From Micromonospora chalcea (GTDB lineage: Bacteria; Actinomycetota; Actinomycetes; Mycobacteriales; Micromonosporaceae), in assembly GCF_002926165.1 (NCBI RefSeq), contig NZ_MAGP01000024.1, forward strand, positions 51,876 to 115,875: a stretch of DNA of 64,000 bases. The letters are read 5' to 3'. A program made the position numbers and the translations under genes. Under the pieces are notes generated by a model that made no database searches, was not told the DNA's origin, and saw nothing but the letters and a program-made list of their open reading frames with translations. Within the stretch, counting starts at the first letter, position 1. Each line of letters opens with the position of its first letter. Below are positions 60,801 through 64,000 of the stretch, in pieces.

Positions 60801-63571
60801 ACGCGGTCGGCGCGGGCAGCCTGCTGGTCCGCACCGACGACGGGCTGTTCGGGTTCATCCACACCTCGGTCATGGAGTGGCTCGTCGCCGAGGGTGTCGC
60901 CGAGCAGCTCAACCGCGGTGAGGAACCGGCCGCGCTGGCGGTGCGGTCGCTGTCCGCGCTCGCCGTGGAGTTCCTCGGCGACCTCGCCGACCCGGCCCGC
61001 TGCACCGCCTGGACCGCGCGGGTGCTCGGCGACGAGTCGGCGGGGGAGACGCTGCGCGCCAACGCGCTGCGGCTGTCCGCCCGGCTGCGCCTGCCCGACC
61101 GGGCCGACCTGCGCGGCGCGGTGCTGCGCGGCGAGGACCTGTCGCACCGCGAACTCGCCGGGGCCGACCTGACCGGGGCCGACCTGACCGACGCGCGGCT
61201 GATCGCCACCAACCTGACCGAGGCGCGGCTGGAACACGCCCGGCTGCGCGGCGCCCGCCTGGACCAGGCCCGCCTCGCCGGGGCGGACCTGCGCGACGCG
61301 GAGCTGGCCGGGGCGCGGCTGTTCCGTACCGACCTGCGCGGCGCGCGCGTGGGCGGCAGCAGCTGGCACCGCACCGCGCTGATCGACGTCAGCGCCGACG
61401 CGGCCATGCTGCGCGCCCCGGAGCTGCGCGGCGCCGTCGTCGCGCCGGGCCGGCCGGTCGCGCCGGGCCTGGCCCCGCCCGCGGTGGGCGTCGCCTACGG
61501 CTTCGAGGTGGGCCGGCTGCCGGTGCCGGCGGCGTACAGCCCGGACGGCGCGGTGCTCGCGGTCGGCAGCGACGACGGCGGTGTGCTGCTCTGCGACACC
61601 GCCACCGGGCTGCCGGTACGCACGCTCCAGGGACACCGCTCCCGGGTGTACGCGGTCCGCTACGACGCCGCCTCCCACCAGCTCGTCACCGGCGCGGCCG
61701 ACCTCACCGTACGGCTGTGGGACGCCGACCACGGCGACGTGCGGCACGTCATCGAGGACGTCTTCACCGGCTGGGTCTGGCCGCTGCTGACCGACGGCCG
61801 CCGCGGCCGGCTGGTGGTCGGCGACGCGGCCGGCGTGGTGCGGCTGTACGACACGCGCACCGCCCGGCTGCGCCACGAGTGGCCCGGCCACGCCGCGCCG
61901 ATCTGGGGCACCTCGTTCAGCCCCGACGGCCGGCGGGTCGTGGTGGCCGACAGCGGCGGCACGGTACGCGGCTGGGACATCCCCACCGGCCGGCTGGTGT
62001 TCGAGGTGCGCGAGCCGGAAGTCGTCTACCGGCTGGCGCACACGCCGGACGGGCGGCTGCTGGCCGCGGTCGGGCAGCACGGCCGGGTCTGGGTCCGCCG
62101 GGCCGCCGACGGCGAGCTGCTGCGCTCGCCGCGCGGCCACGAGGCCGACGTGTACGCCCTCGACATCCACCCCGACGGCACGCTGATGGCCACCGGCGAC
62201 ACGCACGGCGCGCTGCGGCTGTGGGAGACCGAGACCGGCCGGCCGGTACGGGTGCTCGGGCGGCAGCGGGGCGCGATCTACAGCGTCCGGTTCAACGGCG
62301 ACGGCAGCCTGCTCGCCACCGCCGCCAGCGACGGCGCGATCCAGCTCTGGGACACCGACGACGGGCAGGTCCGGCACGAGCTGACCCGGCACCGCGGCTC
62401 GGTCTGGCCGGTGGTCTGGCGGCCGGACCAGAACCAGGTGGCCACCAGCAGCAACGACGGAACCACCCGGCTGTGGGACGTACGCACCGGGCAGCTCCAG
62501 CACACGTTGCGCGGGCACGGCCGGCGGGTCACCGCGCTGTCCTTCCGCGACGACGGGGAAGTGCTCGCCGCCTGCGGCAACGACGGCGTGATCCGGCTCT
62601 GGGAACCGCGTACCGGCCGCCTGCTGCGCCAGCTCGCCAGCCCCGCCGACCGGCTGCTGTCCGTGGTGTTCTGCCCCGAGGAGCCGCTGGTCGCCTCGCC
62701 CAGCGGCGACGGCGGCGTGCACCTGTGGAACACCGACACCGGCGCCGACGAGCGGGAGCTCAACGTGGACACCGACCACGTCTGGGCGGTCGCGTTCAGC
62801 CCCGACGGCGACGCGCTCGCCACCGCCAACGACGACGACACGGTACGCCTGTGGTACCGCCGCACCGGCCGGCACTTCGCCACGCTGACCCCGCACCGGG
62901 GCCGGGTGCGCACCGTCGCGTTCAGCCCCGACGGCGAGACCATCGCCACCGGGTGCGACGACCAGACGGTACGGCTGTGGGACGCCGCCACCGCCACCTG
63001 CCGGATGACGCTGGAACACCACACCGACCGGGTCTACTCGGTCGGCTTCAACAGCGAGGGCACGCTGCTGGCCAGCGCCGGCAACGACGGCACGGCCGTG
63101 GTCTGGGACGTGCAGACCGGCCAGCCGCGTGTCGTGCTCACCGAACACGACGGCCGCCTCTGGTCGTGCGCGTTCAGCCCGGACGGCAACCTGCTCGCCA
63201 CCGCCGGGGACGACCTGGTGATCCGGCTGTGGGACCCGGTCACCGGCCGGCTGCACGGCACGCTGGCGGCGCACACCCGGCGGGTCTGGTCGGTGCACTT
63301 CAGCCCGGACAGCAGCCTGCTCGCCAGCGCCGGTGACGACGGCACCGTACGCCTGTGGGACGTGGCCGACCCGGAGCACGCCCAGCTGCGGACCACGCTG
63401 ATCGGGCTGCCGGACGGATGGGCGGCGGTCAGCCCGGACGGCCGGTACAAGCTGGACGGTGACCCGGGCGGCCAGTTCTGGCACGTCATCGGCACGTGCC
63501 GCTTCGAGGTGGGCGAGCTGGATCCTTACCTGACCCAGGTCCGCCGACTACCCGTAGACGCCCCCTTCTGA
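57806..63571 (+). CDS. TIR - degenerate calcineurin-like - NACHT - pentapeptide - WD40 giant protein
   Basis: 1921 aa if it starts at GTG 57806, where CATAAT ends 6 nt before; ATG 57716 is the other option. TIR domain residues 15-145 (DFFISYSPADERWATWLAW; Glu86 in KLEWQAAL at the NADase position). Calcineurin-like fold 205-480 with metal ligands replaced: VAGPRFG for D-x-H, GNLT for GDLT, VPGPRDV for GNHD. A nuclease-like linker 540-660 ends FQGLLDLRDYV. NACHT ATPase about 700-1000: Walker A GDFGRGKT (Lys716), Walker B LLFDGFDEL (Asp785), SSRTQHF sensor. Pentapeptide repeats 1100-1190 and about 15 WD40 repeats 1230-1870 form the sensor, closing with CRFEVGELDPY. The architecture resembles STAND/NLR-type defence proteins: WD40 senses, NACHT oligomerises, TIR kills by NAD depletion. 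This function is inferred. Confidence 0.92.
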   Translation: MAVGAHPTRSDRPIDFFISYSPADERWATWLAWEFEAAGYRTLLQAWDFVAGTNFIDFMDRGVREAEVVVAVLSERYLHSTYGKLEWQAALRADPDGTGNKLVTVRVEDCPIDGLLATITYVDLVGVDDPAQARNRVLDRIREALDGRAKPMRQPAFPHHPADPHGVLAAPAAGAPAPRRARRTPINPPPFPPAAVAPPTARDTVTVLQVAGPRFGRGVITPGAPVTPGEVQEHLMGDLTLLMNDGVPRPDLLVVAGNLTESGSPREFSDALSFLTGLRVLLGLEPHRLIVVPGPRDVTMAACRAYFATCEADDVDPQPPFWPKWRHYARLFDDLYQGLEDRIFDSEQPWTLFPVPDLRVVVAGLNSTIAITHREEDRYGFLGEAQSSWFAQRLRHYQQSGWLRLGAMAHAPGARSPYADEVPPDPVSLRDRGAVNRLVGPMLNLLLSDAAPSARVDPVVPLAAAPRDGRAQVLRLGGDGMTRWVLGRDDRLDSGALTAVNWPHAEATFGAAGPAQVPDPRRPVAVEGATQGVAVTAAPVQRLLDRLAEVCEARYDRVVVRRVDTDPPHLYISYRSDGVVRQQRVGAHVGTPTAADVDVFARRVHATDPDIASELVYDGDRVPRGLAEEAQRRGVRVLHLTEFQGLLDLRDYVAAQTARLQADRLYPPGQYVPQRYRHLVGADQRVRDDVVDELLETVSAPDGRFVLVLGDFGRGKTFALREVARRLPTAAPDLIPILVELRALDKAHSVDGLVAAHLANHGEQVIDLKAFRYMLRQGRIVLLFDGFDELVARVTYDRAADHLETLLQAAEGNAKIVVSSRTQHFKTNSQVLTALGERVGLLPHRRVLAVEDFTPGQIEAFLRNRYGGDERAARERMDLLAGVKDLLGLSRNPRMLGFIANLDEGRLAAVAGAGGTFSAAALYREILESWLDFEERRTQGIPGAPVSLRRPELWQAVSRLAFQLWESGEAYLRLAELAESTGQLAGRADSRLSGPQAAHAVGAGSLLVRTDDGLFGFIHTSVMEWLVAEGVAEQLNRGEEPAALAVRSLSALAVEFLGDLADPARCTAWTARVLGDESAGETLRANALRLSARLRLPDRADLRGAVLRGEDLSHRELAGADLTGADLTDARLIATNLTEARLEHARLRGARLDQARLAGADLRDAELAGARLFRTDLRGARVGGSSWHRTALIDVSADAAMLRAPELRGAVVAPGRPVAPGLAPPAVGVAYGFEVGRLPVPAAYSPDGAVLAVGSDDGGVLLCDTATGLPVRTLQGHRSRVYAVRYDAASHQLVTGAADLTVRLWDADHGDVRHVIEDVFTGWVWPLLTDGRRGRLVVGDAAGVVRLYDTRTARLRHEWPGHAAPIWGTSFSPDGRRVVVADSGGTVRGWDIPTGRLVFEVREPEVVYRLAHTPDGRLLAAVGQHGRVWVRRAADGELLRSPRGHEADVYALDIHPDGTLMATGDTHGALRLWETETGRPVRVLGRQRGAIYSVRFNGDGSLLATAASDGAIQLWDTDDGQVRHELTRHRGSVWPVVWRPDQNQVATSSNDGTTRLWDVRTGQLQHTLRGHGRRVTALSFRDDGEVLAACGNDGVIRLWEPRTGRLLRQLASPADRLLSVVFCPEEPLVASPSGDGGVHLWNTDTGADERELNVDTDHVWAVAFSPDGDALATANDDDTVRLWYRRTGRHFATLTPHRGRVRTVAFSPDGETIATGCDDQTVRLWDAATATCRMTLEHHTDRVYSVGFNSEGTLLASAGNDGTAVVWDVQTGQPRVVLTEHDGRLWSCAFSPDGNLLATAGDDLVIRLWDPVTGRLHGTLAAHTRRVWSVHFSPDSSLLASAGDDGTVRLWDVADPEHAQLRTTLIGLPDGWAAVSPDGRYKLDGDPGGQFWHVIGTCRFEVGELDPYLTQVRRLPVDAPF

Positions 63572-63597
63572 CCCCCGCGAATCTCCCCGTGCTCTCC

Positions 63598-63662
63598 GCG
63601 GTGATCAAGGAGTTCGTGTCCCGATCCGCGCCCGATCCGGACACAAACTCCTTGATCACCGC
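63598..63662. repeat. Long palindrome 1
   Basis: 24-nt arms (63598-63621 and 63639-63662) with one mismatch and a 17-nt loop. The arms carry GTGATCAAGGAGTT. The position 27 nt after the giant gene's stop fits a terminator, but the length and GATC-centred sequence look like a REP-type element. Confidence 0.75.
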
Positions 63663-63729
63663 CGTGGGCGCTGCCGGGAGGTGCTCGTTCCGCCGGGCCG
63701 CCGTGGGCGCCTCGTCCGAGGCGGTCCGG

Positions 63730-63779
63730 AGATCTTGGTAGGAAACGGCCCCTATGGGGGCCCTTTCGTACCAAGATCT
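63730..63779. repeat. Long palindrome 2
   Basis: 23-nt arms (63730-63752, 63757-63779) around TATG, with two mismatches. The arm begins AGATCTTGGTA. Confidence 0.75.
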
Positions 63780-63879
63780 ACTGCAGTCCCGGTATGTGGT
63801 CCGCGAATCCTGGAATCCGGACACGCGTGGCTGGTGCGGGTGGCCGCGCAGGGGGCGGCTGGGCCGGCCGCACCCCATG

Positions 63880-63956
63880 CCCGCGATCTTGCACTTTGTG
63901 CCCGGGCGAACGGGACATTCGGGGCGCGACTCGGGCCGAAAGTGCAAGATCGCGGG
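63880..63956. repeat. Long palindrome 3
   Basis: Perfect 18-nt arms, CCCGCGATCTTGCACTTT at 63880-63897 and its complement at 63939-63956, with a 41-nt loop. Confidence 0.78.
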
Positions 63957-63980
63957 TGCGGGTGCGGGTGCGGGTGCGGG
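63953..63980 (+). repeat. GGGTGC hexamer tandem repeat
   Basis: At least four consecutive copies of GGGTGC directly after the third palindrome, decaying into GGGAGGGTGAGCGGGTGC. Simple slippage repeat; no function seen. Confidence 0.75.
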
Positions 63981-64000
63981 AGGGTGAGCGGGTGCAGGTG

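Larger units (their letters stand above)
63572..64000. other. Non-coding palindrome-rich region
   Basis: 429 bp without a credible gene. Open frames here run through the palindromes and have no SD or codon bias. It contains three long inverted repeats and a terminal hexamer repeat, listed separately. Confidence 0.7.

Noticed and set aside
57866..63484. A very long open frame antisense to the giant NACHT/WD40 gene
   Set aside because: Its product is a Pro/Arg/Gly/His-rich low-complexity chain that mirrors the coding strand in GC-rich DNA; no domain or SD supports it.
63486..63947. Open frames on both strands in the palindrome region
   Set aside because: They run through inverted repeats (the translated sequences repeat themselves, e.g. 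IKEFVS twice) and have no SD or codon bias.
63953..63985. Tandem GGGTGC units as part of a CRISPR array
   Set aside because: The units are only 6 nt with no spacers; it is a simple hexamer repeat.
1..64000. tRNA, rRNA, IS element or prophage genes
   Set aside because: No cloverleaf, 16S/23S segment, transposase or phage structural protein was recognised.

Overview
The window is very GC-rich actinobacterial DNA, probably from Micromonospora or a close relative (Micromonosporaceae). The evidence is strong third-position GC bias, an ergothioneine cluster, a NarL-type two-component system, a PASTA-less Ser/Thr kinase, a Wzz/BY-kinase exopolysaccharide locus, an ECF41-type sigma factor, and many promoters whose -10 hexamer (TAGnnT/TAnnnT) lies 6-8 nt before the start codon, meaning leaderless mRNAs. 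The family-level assignment is inference. No rRNA, tRNA, CRISPR array, insertion sequence or prophage was seen.

Layout. 1-400: tail of inositol-3-phosphate synthase. 417-3102: an ArsR-type regulator and a P450/PEP-mutase-like operon that share an identically placed inverted-repeat operator. 3205-6686: M15-like peptidase, asparagine synthase and transglutaminase-like protein. 6860-10239: a lipoprotein Ntn hydrolase, then a divergent LVIVD/DUF305 pair with a Crp-like site between them. 10294-15558: histidine kinase, response regulator and MacB/FtsX-type ABC exporter. 15622-18875: Ser/Thr kinase, then a sigma factor with its putative membrane partner. 19031-23350: egtABCD (no egtE). 23403-24165: yybP-ykoY Mn riboswitch controlling a GDT1-family transporter; then nhaA.

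25674-33597 is an exopolysaccharide/cell-surface locus: membrane SDR epimerase/dehydratase, Wzz-BY-kinase, LMW tyrosine phosphatase overlapping it tail-to-tail, GT4 glycosyltransferase, DUF4012 protein and an LPVTG surface protein. 33696-41898 is rich in envelope functions: PTP, two paralogous D-Ala-D-Ala carboxypeptidases flanking an MGDG-type glycosyltransferase and a polysaccharide deacetylase, LacI regulator with a divergent acetyl-esterase, and a VanX-like dipeptidase. 41943-49378 holds small metabolic and regulatory genes, a 38-codon small ORF with its own promoter and terminator, rtcB, a DUF2975/HTH/membrane trio, and a Tat-exported beta-propeller protein.

49486-57697 is accessory: methyltransferase, an unassigned three-gene cassette (membrane protein, cupin-like protein, inositol-monophosphatase-like protein), VOC protein, a COE-type NAD(P)-binding protein facing a frameshifted ECF41 sigma factor, GNAT, SnoaL-like protein and SLC13/ArsB-type permease. 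57806-63571 is one giant gene: TIR, degenerate calcineurin-like domain, nuclease-like linker, NACHT ATPase, pentapeptide repeats and about 15 WD40 repeats. It is the best candidate here for an immune (STAND/NLR-like) system. It is followed by 430 bp of non-coding DNA with three long palindromes and a hexamer repeat.
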